A stretch of 64,000 bases of DNA from Ceratotherium simum simum. Its lineage: Eukaryota; Chordata; Mammalia; Perissodactyla; Rhinocerotidae. A program made the translations under genes and the position numbers. The stretch lies in assembly GCF_000283155.1 (NCBI RefSeq), contig NW_004454229.1, positions 10,189,336-10,253,335 of the forward strand. The letters are read 5' to 3'. Positions 42,916 to 53,097 of the stretch are shown in pieces (the first letter of the stretch is position 1; each line of letters starts with the position of its first letter). Below the pieces are notes generated by a model. That model was not told where the DNA came from. It ran no database searches and worked only from the letters and a program-made list of their open reading frames with translations.

Positions 42916-43474
42916 GCCTTCTGTGATCTCATTTAATCCTCACCACTACCTTGGGAACTGGGCAAGGAAGAACCTGGCCTCCCCATTTTATAGCTCATGA
43001 CACTGTAGCTTAAGGGTAGAGCAATGAGGGGTGAGAGCATCAGGGAATTTGGCTCCCCTGAAACTAAGGGACAGTTTTGAGATTGATACGTACTTAGGCC
43101 TTTGGTGAGTACAGATGGCACTGAAAATGTCACAAAACTAATCCCTTCTCAATATAAACACTGCACTAAGACACAGCAATAACCAGAGACTAACACATTC
43201 TCACTAGTCCAAGAAAACCCATTTTCTCAAGAATGTTGTTTACATTAAGGGGAGAACGGCCATGAAATGTCAAAGAGAGTCACTGGATGGTAGTTATGAG
43301 CCCTAACCAGGAGGCCCTGATCCAGGAACTAGGGCCTTGAAACAGAGGAGTGAGGGGTGGAGGAGAGCAGATGAAAGACCGGGGACCTGAGCAGGTCTGA
43401 CCTAGAAAACCTCTCAGGCACTTTCCCTTTTCGAGGGTGGGGGAAATTAATTAAAGTGTGGAAATTCCAATATA

Positions 43475-43645
43475 TTTTGAACATCCTCCATGTGCCAGGC
43501 ATTGTGTTCAGAGTCTATATGCATTATGTCATTTAATCTTTACAACAGCTCAGTGAAATAGGTAATATTATTACTTTTCCCAAAGTAAAGAAGTTGACGA
43601 TCAGAGAAATTGCTAAGAATTTTGCAAGGCCAATCAGCTATTGGG
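43475..43645 (-). repeat. MIR SINE
   Basis: ATCCTCCATGTGCCAGGCATTGTGTTCAGAGTC, GTCATTTAATCTTTACAACAGCTCAGTGAAATAGG. Confidence 0.9.
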
Positions 43646-43689
43646 TAAGGGCATAGGACTTCAGACTTAGGAAGGATATATGGTTAACA

Positions 43690-43935
43690 TAGGGGCTCTT
43701 AAGCTAAGCTGCCTATGTTTGAGTGTGGACTCAGCCATTTTCTAGCTGCATAGCCCAGAGAAAATTATTGAACTTCTCTGAGTCTCCACTTCCTCATCTG
43801 TAAAGTGAGATAGTGATAACAGAAGGTACTTCATAGGGCTGTCATGAGCATTAATTAAATCTGTATATATAAAATGCTTAGAATAGAAAGTGACTGTAAA
43901 AAGTAACTAATAAATATTAGCTGTTGTTATTTTTA
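43690..43935 (+). repeat. MIR SINE, full length
   Basis: GCTGCCTATGTTTGAGTGTGGACTC, CTTCTCTGAGTCTCCACTTCCTCATCTGTAAAGTGAGATAGTGATAACAG, GGGCTGTCATGAGCATTAATTAAATC. It lies head to tail with an oppositely oriented MIR on its left. Confidence 0.95.
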
Positions 43936-43984
43936 TTACTACTTTTTATTACTGTTTTTATCCTTGCCCTAAAGGGCTTTGTTA

Positions 43985-44530
43985 TCACCAAGTTCTGCAT
44001 TAGAACTCCCATCTCGCCAACTCTAGTTTCTTGGTTGTTGTACCAGGCATGTTGCCTGTTGGCATCCAAATCTGTTCCCCACTTTTCCCCTGGTCTGCTC
44101 TTATCACTGGGGGATGACTCCTGCAAATTATATTCACAAGGATCCCTTGCCTACTGGCTTTCAGCTGGATTCAGCCAGTAAGAGGTACAGACTGGAGACT
44201 GGAGAGCAGGAAGAGGTGGTCCTACCTCCTCCAGGACTCCAACTGTCACTTGACGTCTTCTCCCTCTGTGGTCCCACCTCCCTCCGAGCAGCCCCCATCC
44301 TGGGTTCCAGTTCCTGCTGGATGGTCCCTGCTTCTGGACTCTGGAAACTGCACCTCCTCCTCCCTTCATCAGCCCAGCCTAAGGATGGTAGCTGCTTCCT
44401 GCTGTTGCTAATCTCTGGGGTGCCTCACTTGGTCCCCTTTGGCATTTCAGTTTTTCCAACACTTTTGTAACCAGTTCATCATATTGAATTCTTGCCTATT
44501 GAAGGGCCTGCTAAGACCCTGGCTGACACA
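43985..44530 (+). repeat. old interspersed repeat, group C copy 1
   Basis: CCTTGCCTACTGGCTTTCAGCTGGATTCAGCCAGTAAGAGG, GGATGGTAGCTGCTTCCTGCTGTTGCTAATCTCTGGGGTGCCTCAC. The same phrases recur at 62625-63005. Widespread in mammals; family name not assigned. Confidence 0.65.
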
Positions 44531-44859
44531 AGCATAGTATATGGAGATGAACAGAACAGGTCAGAACAAAATCAGGCCTGATCCTAAACAAATCAGCAGG
44601 ACAAGGGCTCAGCCTCTCCAGAGGCCAACACAGGAGCCCAGTGATCAGGACTGAAACCCAAAAGGTGAAGTCCAAGCCAGAGCAAGATGACACGACACCT
44701 ACGCGTGGAGTGCAGATGGAGTCCCATGTCACTCCTTCAGGAAGGAGGGTTGGTCTCAGATCCCAGGGAGGACTGAGCCTTCAGGTAGAGGTCAAAGGGT
44801 TTAATCTAGAAGGAGAAGAGAGAACTAAGCAAGGCTCGAGAAAGAGGCTACAGAGGGTT

Positions 44860-45200
44860 GGGTGTTAACCACATTTTGGTTAATTTAATTATACTGTAAA
44901 TGCCGTAGGAGAGCTCACAATTTAAAGGAGCCCAGTGGGGAATCCTTTTGTTCTGCAAATAATTATCCCCCTAATTTATTTGCTTATGTTTGGATTTTCA
45001 TATATTGGGTTTGTTTATTTATTTATTTATTTTTACCCAAGAACAATAGTGCCCAACTCGGCTGGGGATGAGCAGTTGCTTTGAATTAGACGCTGTTTGG
45101 AATAAACTACAATCAGTTTACTAAAATTTTGATTATATTAGCCTTGCAAATAGGTTTGCCCGGGGTGAGTAGCAATGTATTCTGGGTAAGTAGGGGGGAA
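44860..45200. promoter_or_regulatory. candidate enhancer with SOX-POU-like composite site
   Basis: Non-repetitive AT-rich block. TTTTGTTCTGCAAAT (44946-44960) differs at two of 15 positions from the SOX-OCT composite CTTTGTTATGCAAAT and runs into AATTATC. Nearby are TTAATTTAATTATA (44880-44893), GTTTGTTTATTTATTT (FOX-like, within a TTTA run) and GAACAATAG (SOX-like). Enhancer function is inference from motifs only. Confidence 0.35.
45009..45033. repeat. (TTTA)n run
   Basis: GTTTGTTTATTTATTTATTT then ATTTTTA; short tetranucleotide run in the AT-rich block. Confidence 0.85.
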
Positions 45201-45689
45201 AAAAAATCATGATCCAGGACATACCAGGGCTGAAAAGACCCTAGAGCTGTCAGGAATAATCCCAAATATCTGATACTCAGGTCTTATTTAAAACATCTTG
45301 GCCAAGTGTGTGCCAAGTGTAGCTTTGAAAGCCATCATTCGTCTAATGGTAATTTCCACTCACTGGTCCTGGTTTTACCTGCTGGGACCATGGGAAACAA
45401 ATTTGCTCCCCAAGACTTACTCTGTCTATTTTTAGATGTCTTTGCTCTCAAAATGAAAATTCCTAAATTCTTCAGCCATTCCTCCTGTGACACTTCTTCC
45501 GGAGCAGAGGACTGGTTAATGAGTTACAGCATATACACCAGGTAGAATAATATGTAGCCACTAAAATAATCGTTATGAAGTAGGAAGAGAAACTCTTAAT
45601 GCTGAAAGACAAGAGCAGATTATAAAATTGGAAGGAGGCCATTTCTACATTGCTAAACTCTTAGATTCACGCATGCTTTCACATTTTCT

Positions 45690-46540
45690 AATTGTAAAAA
45701 TAATTTGGCAACAGTACAAAACACTTACGATATAGAAAAAAGATCTCCAAGTCCCCAAATGACATTAGTTGTCCAATGCCGTTCTATAGGTAAACTGTAT
45801 TACAATTACCGGAGGTGGTCAAAATTAGAGACATCAGGACTCCACCTGACTCACTGAATCTCTGAGGATGAAACCTGGGAGCCTGTGCTTTTTCACTTGC
45901 TCCCCAGGGGGCCCTGATGTGCAGCCAGAAGTGAGAGTCACTACCTATTTATCATAACAACGATGATCATTTCTGTTTTCCCTTCCAGTCTTTTTTCACA
46001 TGCTTATGTTTACTCAATTATAAAGATAGTATTTAGACAATTTACTCAATTTTGGACACAAATATTTTTATATAACAGTGAAAAGTAAATGTCCTTTGAA
46101 CTGAAATATCTGTTTAATATAAAAATACAGGAAAGTCATGAGGAGAACAAAATCTCCCATAATCATAGCACCCTCAGACAACCACCATTAACATTTTGAT
46201 ATAAAATTGTCTTTTTTCTGGGCACCATTTTTATTTGGTTTATTTTCATTAAGATGATTGAGCTGTGCATGGAATATTGAAATCTGTATTTTTCTCAGAA
46301 CATTGTGACAGCACAATTTTTTCCACACTATTACAAACTCTTCACAAGATTTGATCCCTACCCTGTAGTTAGCCATCATTACACTTACAGATAATTTTGT
46401 GACAAACATCTCTATGTGTAAAGCATTTTACGTTGGAGTGTTTCCTTACAATACATGCTAAGAAATAAAGTTATTAGATCAAAGCATATGAATATTTAAG
46501 ACTTTCCTTATTCAAAAAAGATCAAGTCATCATAATTACC
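45690..46540 (+). repeat. old AT-rich interspersed repeat
   Basis: AACAAAATCTCCCATAATCATAGCACCCTCAGACAACCACCATTAACATTTTGATATA, later CTATGTGTAAAGCATTTTACG and AGTTATTAGATCAAAGCATATGAATATTTAAG, matches a widespread mammalian repeat. The family name is not assigned. A hAT-like fragment interrupts it at 45795-45945. Confidence 0.55.
45795..45945 (+). repeat. hAT-type (MER20-like) relic
   Basis: AGAGACATCAGGACTCCACCTGACTCACTGAATCTCTGAGG, CCTGGGAGCCTGTGCTTTTTCACTTGCTCCCCAGG recalls the body of MER20/MER5 elements. Confidence 0.6.
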
Positions 46541-46801
46541 TAAAAAATTCTCTCAAGTGGGTCAGCCCATTCCCTAAGTGTCTCTGTTCCCAGAATATTT
46601 AATTCTATGCTGCAAAACTAAAACTGATTTTGCTAGGGGAAACATCTCAAAATCACCGATGTGCAAAGAATTCCTTGAACAAGCTACATAGAAACCTCCT
46701 TGTGAGGCTGACTCTGAGGTCTCCTGGCCATGTTGCTGACACGCAGGAGAAGGCTTCATAGGGAGGATCTTTCCAGATTTCCAGAACTTTCAGGTGGGGA
46801 G

Positions 46802-47457
46802 TGTGGGAGATCAAAATTTGGCCACCCTAAAATCTATCTCTTTACCTTGATTGTTTTCTCTGAGAGACATTTGACCTCCCCCACTAACTGCCTAAAAAAT
46901 TTGACATGGTGGCTCCTTCCGGTCTATCATGATGGCTGTAAAGATAATGTAAGATAAATGTTACAATAGGAAAGGCACCAACAAGCCCATCTTATCAGAA
47001 GTTCTGTCTCTCTGGCCACATTCTCTGGATGGCCCTGTGAGGAGTTGCCAGACAATCATTTACATTTATAAGAAAAATCTCCATTTGTAAAGGTATCTCC
47101 CTCTCTGTTTTGAGAAGAGGGGGGGATGGCCTCATTTCTAGAGGCTTATCAATGTAGAAGGTGAGGCCTTAAATCTGCATAATAACCTTACTCTTGTTTA
47201 CTGTGCTTTAGTGATAATCTCCTGTAACTGACTCCCCCCACCCCCAAAATCCTCCTTTGTCATTGACTGAACATGGTATTTAAGACAAAAATTTCTGCTA
47301 TTGTGTTAAAAAACGCAGTGTCCCTGCTTTCTCCCATGTATACATGTTATTAAACTTGATATTATTTTCTCCTGCTAACCTGTCTTGTTAATTATTTGGC
47401 CAGCCACAAAAACCTTAAAGAAAAGGGCAGAGGGGGATTCTCTCTCTTCCCCCGACA
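46802..47457 (+). mobile_element. solo LTR, ERV class I-like, 656 bp
   Basis: Starts TGTGGGAGATCAAAATTTGGCC and ends CCCCGACA, flanked by the 4-bp duplication GGAG (46798-46801; 47458-47461). A TATA-like GTATTTAAGAC lies near 47276 and an ATTAAA polyadenylation signal near 47349. The 3' part contains ATTATTTGGCCAGCCAC. No internal retroviral sequence adjoins either end, so it is a solo LTR left by recombination between the two LTRs of a provirus. The 4-bp duplication is typical of class I ERVs. Confidence 0.85.
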
Positions 47458-47461
47458 GGAG

Positions 47462-48450
47462 GATGTGTGATAGAAGCACCCTCACGGTAGTCCTCTGTCT
47501 GTGGAGGAAAGAGTCAGCATCCCCAGGGTGCCCGCACACAGGCCAGGGCTCTCCTGTGTGAGTGACAGGTGGGAAAGGAGGAGCTGGCTCTTGGACAGGA
47601 AGAGAGTGGAACTCCAAGTGAGCACTCATTATTGGAGGTCTCGGATTCTCCTGGAGAAATAATGAGTGTCACCAGTGCCCTGTGGGTTCCTCAAGGACCC
47701 TTCAGGAGCAAAACAAGCTGGGTGTGATTAGGCTAATTCTACAACAACAATCCAGCCAGGGGAGGAGGGGGGAGGGAAGGGAGAACTGGAAGAGGCAAAG
47801 TGATGTTTTGAAGAGGATGTTGAAATGTCAAGAAATAGTACACTTTAAATGTCTGACCTCTAATTGTGAATGAAATTGACAAAGCATCTTCTCTTCTGAG
47901 AATTTGGTTGATGATCTCAGGACACTATGAGTTGGTGGACAGATGCTGTTCATGCCCCACCCTGTTTCTCCTCAGCCCACCTCTGAGGCCACCTGTATCT
48001 GTGATGGTCAGTTTCCTGCATACTGACAGCTTCCCATCTCAAGTCCCTGCATCTCACTGCTCCTCTGCCTGACGGTTTCTCCAGCACCTAGTGGAGTTTG
48101 CTTGGCCACAGAGCTGGGAGAAAGTTAACCTCTCAGGGACAGTCTTCAGCCAATGGGGAATGAGGGTAATGGAGCAATACCCTCAGCTTCCAGCTCATCT
48201 CTAGAGACAGTTCTGAGGCATGTTCCACAGGGTTGCTCAGCATTCCCAGCGGGATTGGGCCCACCTACAGCACTTGTCCACTACAGCAACCCATCGTTAA
48301 TGCCACATTATTGATTTATCTCTCTTCCCTGTCTCACTTCCCCTACTCCCTCGTGTGCTTCCCAAGACCACCTCCTAAATAAACTATATAACCCAAGCCC
48401 TTGTCTGAGGGCCTACTTATGGGAAAACTAAACTAAGATAGTAGAGAATT
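47462..48450. other. unassigned sequence
   Basis: No repeat or exon recognised; a G/A-rich patch lies at about 47755-47800. Confidence 0.4.
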
Positions 48451-48454
48451 TCAT

Positions 48455-48595
48455 ACTCGCTTGGCAGATTAGAAGACTGAGTTTCAAAGGGCCCCATTGC
48501 ATTGATTTTCCCAAAGTCACCAGTTGCCGTGTGCTAACCTCAGATCCAGAAGCTGACCCTTCAACTCGTGTTCTCTCCACCCTACAAGGTAATTT
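48455..48595 (-). repeat. MIR SINE
   Basis: CTTGGCAGATTAGAAGACTGAGTTTCAAAGGGCCCC, CCCAAAGTCACCAGTTGCCG; diverged reverse MIR. Confidence 0.75.
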
Positions 48596-48604
48596 ATTTT
48601 CCAA

Positions 48605-48990
48605 ATCAAATAATAACTATGTATTGAATACCTATTAGGCACTATGTGGGGTACAGTGAAAGAGAAAGAAAGAAAATTATTTTCCATAATGCAATGTCTT
48701 AAGAGGAGCAATCATTTAGTTCAATTTCATTATTTATTATTCAGCATTTATTTAGGGCCTACCACATGCCAGGCACTTTGCTAGACACTGGGAGCCTAAA
48801 GATGAATGAAACCTGGTCCCTGACCTTGAGAAGGTTAGACTCTAAGTGGTGGGTGAGGAGTTGGGGGGTTGGACATAGACACAGACAATTTTCAATATAA
48901 AGTGGCAACAGAGAAGATAAGCACGGGATGCTTCAGGAGCAGAAAGGACTGACACCCAACTCAGACTCGGGGGGATGAGTATCAGAGAAA
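48605..48990 (-). repeat. L2 LINE 3' end, probably two copies
   Basis: ATGTATTGAATACCTATTAGGCACTATGTGGGG (48620-48652), then ATTTATTTAGGGCCTACCACATGCCAGGCACTTTGCTAGACACTGGGAGCC (48747-48798) with CTGACCTTGAGAAGGTTAGACTCTAAGTGG: two reverse L2 tails in tandem. Confidence 0.85.
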
Positions 48991-49004
48991 ATGTTTCTTG
49001 GAGG

Positions 49005-49500
49005 AGATTCATTCATTCATGCCTGCAACCAGCATTCCCCGAGTTTCTACTGCTTCCAGGTGGCGTGCTAGGAGCTTGGATTACACTGATGCATCCTACA
49101 GCTGTAGTCCCTGCCTCAGGCCAGAGCTAAGTCTTGGAAGACACTTGAAAGCTAGCCAGAGAGAGAGGAGAGTGGGGGAAGGCCTTCCAGATGGAGGGAG
49201 CAGCATATGCATAGCCAGGGAAGCATGAAGCATCATTTTGGGGGTGAGTCGTTTTTGCTGTGTGTGGGGGGGAGGGGAGGAATAGCATTGTTAGAGCATA
49301 AATGAGAGGAGAGGGTGCCAAGAAATGAGCTGCAGAGGTAGCCAGGGACCATAGCAGGGTGGGAAACAAGTCCCTACAGGAACACAAAGAAAGTTTGGTT
49401 AGTTCTGTGGGGATGGAGTAGCCATCAGGGAGAGCTTCGAAGACGCATTGGCTTTTGAGCGGTGCCTTGAACAATACAAGGGATTTAGCCCATGTGGAAG
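49005..49500 (-). repeat. L2 LINE 3' region
   Basis: CATTCATTCATGCCTGCAACCAGCATTCCCCGAG, GGCGTGCTAGGAGCTTGG, GGCCTTCCAGATGGAGGGAGCAGC. A third L2 tail in the same orientation within 1 kb. A 138-codon minus-strand open frame here is not a gene. Confidence 0.8.
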
Positions 49501-50370
49501 GAGAAAGGGAAACTCTAGGAAGATTTGGCTTATTCTGCTGCACAAACCCTATTCACTGTGCATCTGGAATCACGATCCAGCAAATTTTCTTCTGGGAAAC
49601 ACATTCCTCCAGAGTGAGATTCAGGGGTGCCACATATATTTGTGTAGAGCCCAACATACACAGCTAAAAACAGTGGCCTCAGCATGGTTTGCTGGGAAGC
49701 CTGACCTCACAAGGCATCTCCCTCTTCCTTTCATCCAAGCATCTGAAAGGCATCCAATTAGATATTCATTCCTTTGCATGAAACTAGTTGCTCTTCAATG
49801 AGCCTTTTTAAATGCAAATATGCTGGGTGGAGGGGAAACCATGACACCTGACATCAGGTCACTGCTTGGGTCAATTGAAGGCCTAAAGCTGGGAGACCCA
49901 ACTTATTTTCTGATGTTCTCCTCTCTCATCTTTCCACAATTGAGGCATCTGACCATCCCCCACCCTCTCAAAGCCCACGTACACTTAGATATGTCCCCAG
50001 CTCCTAGAATGCACCTGGGTCTCAAGCAAGAGGGATTTAAGCAGACACATTTAGCATCCAGCAACCTTGACAGCCTCTGAGGAATCCCTTTTTTGGATAA
50101 TCAGGCTTCAACTTGCTGTGAGTACCTTGTCCTCAAATTACCCCTTGCTGGGCTCAGCAACCTGTTAATTAATCCTGGACTACTGTTGCAGCCACTTTGA
50201 CATCCCTCTGTGCAAAAACCTCGAGACCACTTAGCTGTGGGTCTTGCCCAATGGGAAGTATCCTCCTTTACCATCTATAGCTGGGCAAGGACCTAATTCC
50301 TAAAATGAGTCCCAGCCATTCCCTACATTCAGGGCTCTTCCTGGTCAAGTCACCACATAGAAAGGCAGCA
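49500..50370. other. mostly unique sequence
   Basis: No repeat recognised. The right half (50060-50330) is motif-rich and listed separately as a regulatory candidate. Confidence 0.4.
50060..50330. promoter_or_regulatory. candidate regulatory block
   Basis: Non-repetitive sequence with GGATAATCAGGC (K50 homeodomain-like, 50094-50105), TGTTAATTAATCC (50163-50175), GCTGTGGGTC (RUNX-like) and CCCAATGGG. Inference from motif content only. Confidence 0.2.
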
Positions 50371-50374
50371 TTTA

Positions 50375-50470
50375 TTCCCACATTTATTTCACAAGCTTTT
50401 ATTGAGCACCTACTATGTGCACAGCCTCAAAGAGTGCCTCAGGGGTTAGGTGAGTGAATGAATAATTGCC
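50375..50470 (-). repeat. L2 LINE 3' end
   Basis: TTTATTTCACAAGCTTTTATTGAGCACCTACTATGTGC. Confidence 0.85.
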
Positions 50471-50534
50471 ATGCAGTGTGAGCTGGGAGAGACTGGAATT
50501 GAGCTGAAGAAGGGTGATGATAGGATAGGATGAT

Positions 50535-50665
50535 AGTTTAGGCTTAGAGCCTCTTTGAGCATTAGTATTCTTAGCTGTTAGATGGAGACAATATTGTTTC
50601 TTTGCAGGGTCGTTGTTAGGACTTGAGACGGATGTTAGGTAAAGCATGCTGCAAATACAGATGTT
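50535..50665 (+). repeat. MIR SINE 3' half
   Basis: TTAGTATTCTTAGCTGTTAGATGGAGACAATATTG, CAGGGTCGTTGTTAGGACTTGAG. Confidence 0.7.
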
Positions 50666-50934
50666 CCATACACAGTGGATCTTGTGTTGTAATTAGCTTG
50701 GATGAGACTGTTGAAGGACCTATGTGGACTATAGAAGCTTCACTTTGGGGGCCTGAAATGTTTGGTGTTTAGCATATCACCCCTTCCACGGGGTGCTTGC
50801 TTTTTAATAGAGCAGTTCTTCCCGTCTGATAGTATCACAGCTGCGTTACAGCTGTGCCCAGATACTGAGCTTGTCTTTCCTGTGGGTGACTGGAAGGAGT
50901 AGGGGCTGAGGCTGAGGGATAGGCCTCACTCCCA

Positions 50935-51062
50935 CACTTCCCTGGTTCTTATAAACGAGGCATCTAAAGTACAAGCAGGCCCAATAACTTGTTCTGGGTC
51001 ATAGAGCTACTGAGAGCTATGGCATATATTGAAACCCAGGTTTTTCAACTATGAGTCCACCG
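50935..51062 (-). repeat. MIR SINE
   Basis: TTCTTATAAACGAGGCATCTAAAGTACAAGC, GTCATAGAGCTACTGAGAGCTATGG, TTGAAACCCAGG. Confidence 0.8.
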
Positions 51063-51109
51063 ATTTCTCCCTTTCCATTGCTACCTTCATTATTCTAAGC
51101 AGGTCCATT

Positions 51110-51540
51110 TGTGAATATTGGAATGGTGCAAAGTGAACATTACCCTGCAGTGGGCTTCTTTATAGTATATAATGAAGGCTCTGTAATTGACCTGGGAATG
51201 CTAATGACTGCTTCAATAAATGCGCTAAGCATCTTCACAGATCTGTGTGCAGATGGACAGGAGCTGATCTGGAACTGCTGGAGAGGTAATGTACTTCAAG
51301 GTTACCAGCTCAGCAAAAGTGGGGAAAAGGAAGCTTACACTGGAGACTAATAAAGAAAACAGGTTGTTGGATTGGCAGACAGCTGGAGAAATCTGAATCT
51401 TAATGATTCCTGTCCAGATCTTGCTTAATTACTTTCAACACCTTGATTTCAAAAATTATGTGCTTCCCCCTGGGGAGACCAGGACAATTTTGATCAAGGC
51501 AATTAGCCAAATGATTACTTGGCTGATCACTATCAGTCTG
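51110..51540. promoter_or_regulatory. candidate regulatory block, unique sequence
   Basis: About 430 bp with no recognisable repeat, ending at the AC microsatellite. Motifs include TCAATAAATGCGC, CTTAATGATTCC, GCTTAATTAC, TTTTGATCAAGGC (TCF/LEF-like GATCAAA on the reverse strand), GCAATTAGCC, AATGATTACTTGGC and TGATCAC. Function inferred only. Confidence 0.3.
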
Positions 51541-51541
51541 T

Positions 51542-51543
<2 letters not shown>

Positions 51544-51577
<34 letters not shown>
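51544..51577. repeat. (AC)17 microsatellite
   Basis: Uninterrupted AC run of 17 units, followed by TCACAC; likely polymorphic. Confidence 0.97.
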
Positions 51578-51583
<6 letters not shown>

Positions 51584-51599
51584 AGAATCCAAAGAGAAT

Positions 51600-51740
51600 G
51601 TAGCACGGGGCTGGGGTCAGGAGTTTAGCGTCGAAATTCTGGTTCTTCCACGCACTTACTCTCTGATCTTGAGGAAAGACCTGTGCCCTCAATGAACGTC
51701 TATTTCTCCATATATAAATTGAGGGTGGATACACAAAAAA
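51600..51740 (+). repeat. MIR SINE
   Basis: TGGGGTCAGGAGTTTAGCGTCGAAATTCTGG, CTCTGATCTTGAGGAAAG, CTATTTCTCCATATATAAATTGAGGG. Confidence 0.75.
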
Positions 51741-52234
51741 ATATTTGCTTTCATACAAGTTGATATAGAAGAGTATTCAGAATAAAGCTGGGGTGAATGG
51801 AAGCCATTCAAAGAAATTTGTGTGGGAAGTTAAGATGGTCCCCAGAGGACAACATTATAGGAAGGTACTATATGTGTAGATTTTTCAATATTCTGAATTA
51901 TTTGCTCAAAAAATGTTAAATTTAGAATTAAGAATTTGGAATTTAGAGCTTTGGTCTTCTCTTGACTCAACAAAGCCTTTGCCTATAGCTCCTTAAGGTA
52001 TATTATACACAATATGTCATCTCCAGGCATCTCTACCCAAACATATGGCTGCCTGGTGTCCTTTGCCCGCAGACTGCCCAGTTGTTCAACCCTCAGTTCA
52101 GGCCCATGAGGACTCTGCTTGTTGCAAATTGAGAGACTCAAGGCACACTGACTGGCTGCCCATAGGTGTCATCCAGGTACACCATGCAGTGGTCCTGAGC
52201 ATCAGGTTCAGTTTAGTAAGTCTACTTCTTACAC

Positions 52235-52337
52235 ACACTGATATTCACTCATATAATCATTCCATGAACCTTCCCTGAGCCCTACTGTGCATCACGCGCT
52301 GGGCGAGAGGTGGAGATTGGGTAAAAAGATGGTCCAT
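52235..52337 (-). repeat. L2 LINE 3' end, interrupted by ERE
   Basis: CATTCCATGAACCTTCCCTGAGCCCTACTGTGCATCACGCGCTGGGC. It continues beyond the ERE at about 52595-52645 with GCATGATTCCTGCCCAAGGTGCTCTTCATCTAGGAG. Confidence 0.85.
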
Positions 52338-52594
52338 GGGCCGGCCCAGTGGTGTAGCAGTTAAGTTTGCATGTTCCGCTCTGGTGGCCCGGGGGTCACT
52401 GGTTCGGATCCTGGGTGTGGACCTACTCACTGCTCATCAAGCCATGCTGAGGCAGCATCCCACATACAAGAACTAGCAGGACCTACAGTTAGGATATACA
52501 ATTACGTACTGGGGCTTGGGGGAGGAAAAAGAAAAAGAGGAAGATTGGCAACAGATATTAGCTCAGGGCAAATCTTCCTCAGAAAAAAAAAAAA
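52338..52594 (+). mobile_element. ERE SINE (plus strand) in an L2
   Basis: GGGCCGGCCCAGTGGTGTAG head with A-box-like TAGCAGTTAAG, B-box-like GGTTCGGATCC, the family's AAGCCATGCTGAGGC and AGGAAGATTGGCAACAG modules, and a 12-A tail (52583-52594). About 257 bp. An L2 3' end is split around it. The target duplication is only weakly visible (ATGGTCCATG against ATGGCCTAGG). Confidence 0.95.
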
Positions 52595-52648
52595 TGGCCT
52601 AGGCATGATTCCTGCCCAAGGTGCTCTTCATCTAGGAGAGGTGACAGG

Positions 52649-53097
52649 TGACAAAGATTCTCTCCTTGACCAAACTTCAGTCAGGCTCCTCTGAGCCCTC
52701 TTCTCTATTAGGTCTTGATCTTGGGCCTTGTCCCTGCTTTGCCAAGCCACGTTTTAGCAAGGAATCCTGCTAAGTCAGTTTAGCAAGTATCCCCCACACT
52801 GATATCTGATGGAGTTCCTCATCCTCCACCCCTGATACCTAACTCCTTTAGCAAGAATCCTATTAGACCAATTTAGTAAGAATCCACCTACCTTCGATGT
52901 CTAATCAAGTTTCTCTTGGTAATTGTCCAACCACTGACCCCTCACTCTGCTTGTTGGCTATAAATCTCCAGCTGTCTTTGCTCTATTCAGAGTTGAGCCC
53001 AATCCTTAATGAATTCTCTTTCTCCTACTGCAGTAGCTCAAATAAAATCTGTCTTGCCATTTTTAACCAGTGTCCAGCAAATAACTTCTCTTTAACA
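52649..53097 (+). mobile_element. solo LTR, ERV class I-like, 449 bp
   Basis: Begins TGACAAAGATTC and ends CTCTTTAACA, flanked by the 4-bp duplication CAGG (52645-52648; 53098-53101). TATA-like CTATAAAT at 52958-52965 and AATAAA at 53041-53046 are correctly ordered and spaced for an LTR. U3 carries four copies of a TTTAGCAAGAATCC-like motif. No internal proviral sequence flanks it. ORF-like stretches inside are not genes. Confidence 0.88.
52753..52885 (+). repeat. fourfold 14-bp motif in LTR U3
   Basis: TTTAGCAAGGAATCC (52753-52767), TTTAGCAAGTATCC (52779-52792), TTTAGCAAGAATCC (52847-52860) and TTTAGTAAGAATCC (52872-52885). Spaced pairs suggest enhancer-type direct repeats in the LTR promoter. 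Confidence 0.85.

Noticed and set aside
49127..49543. 138-codon minus-strand open frame
   Set aside because: Lies largely within L2-derived sequence.
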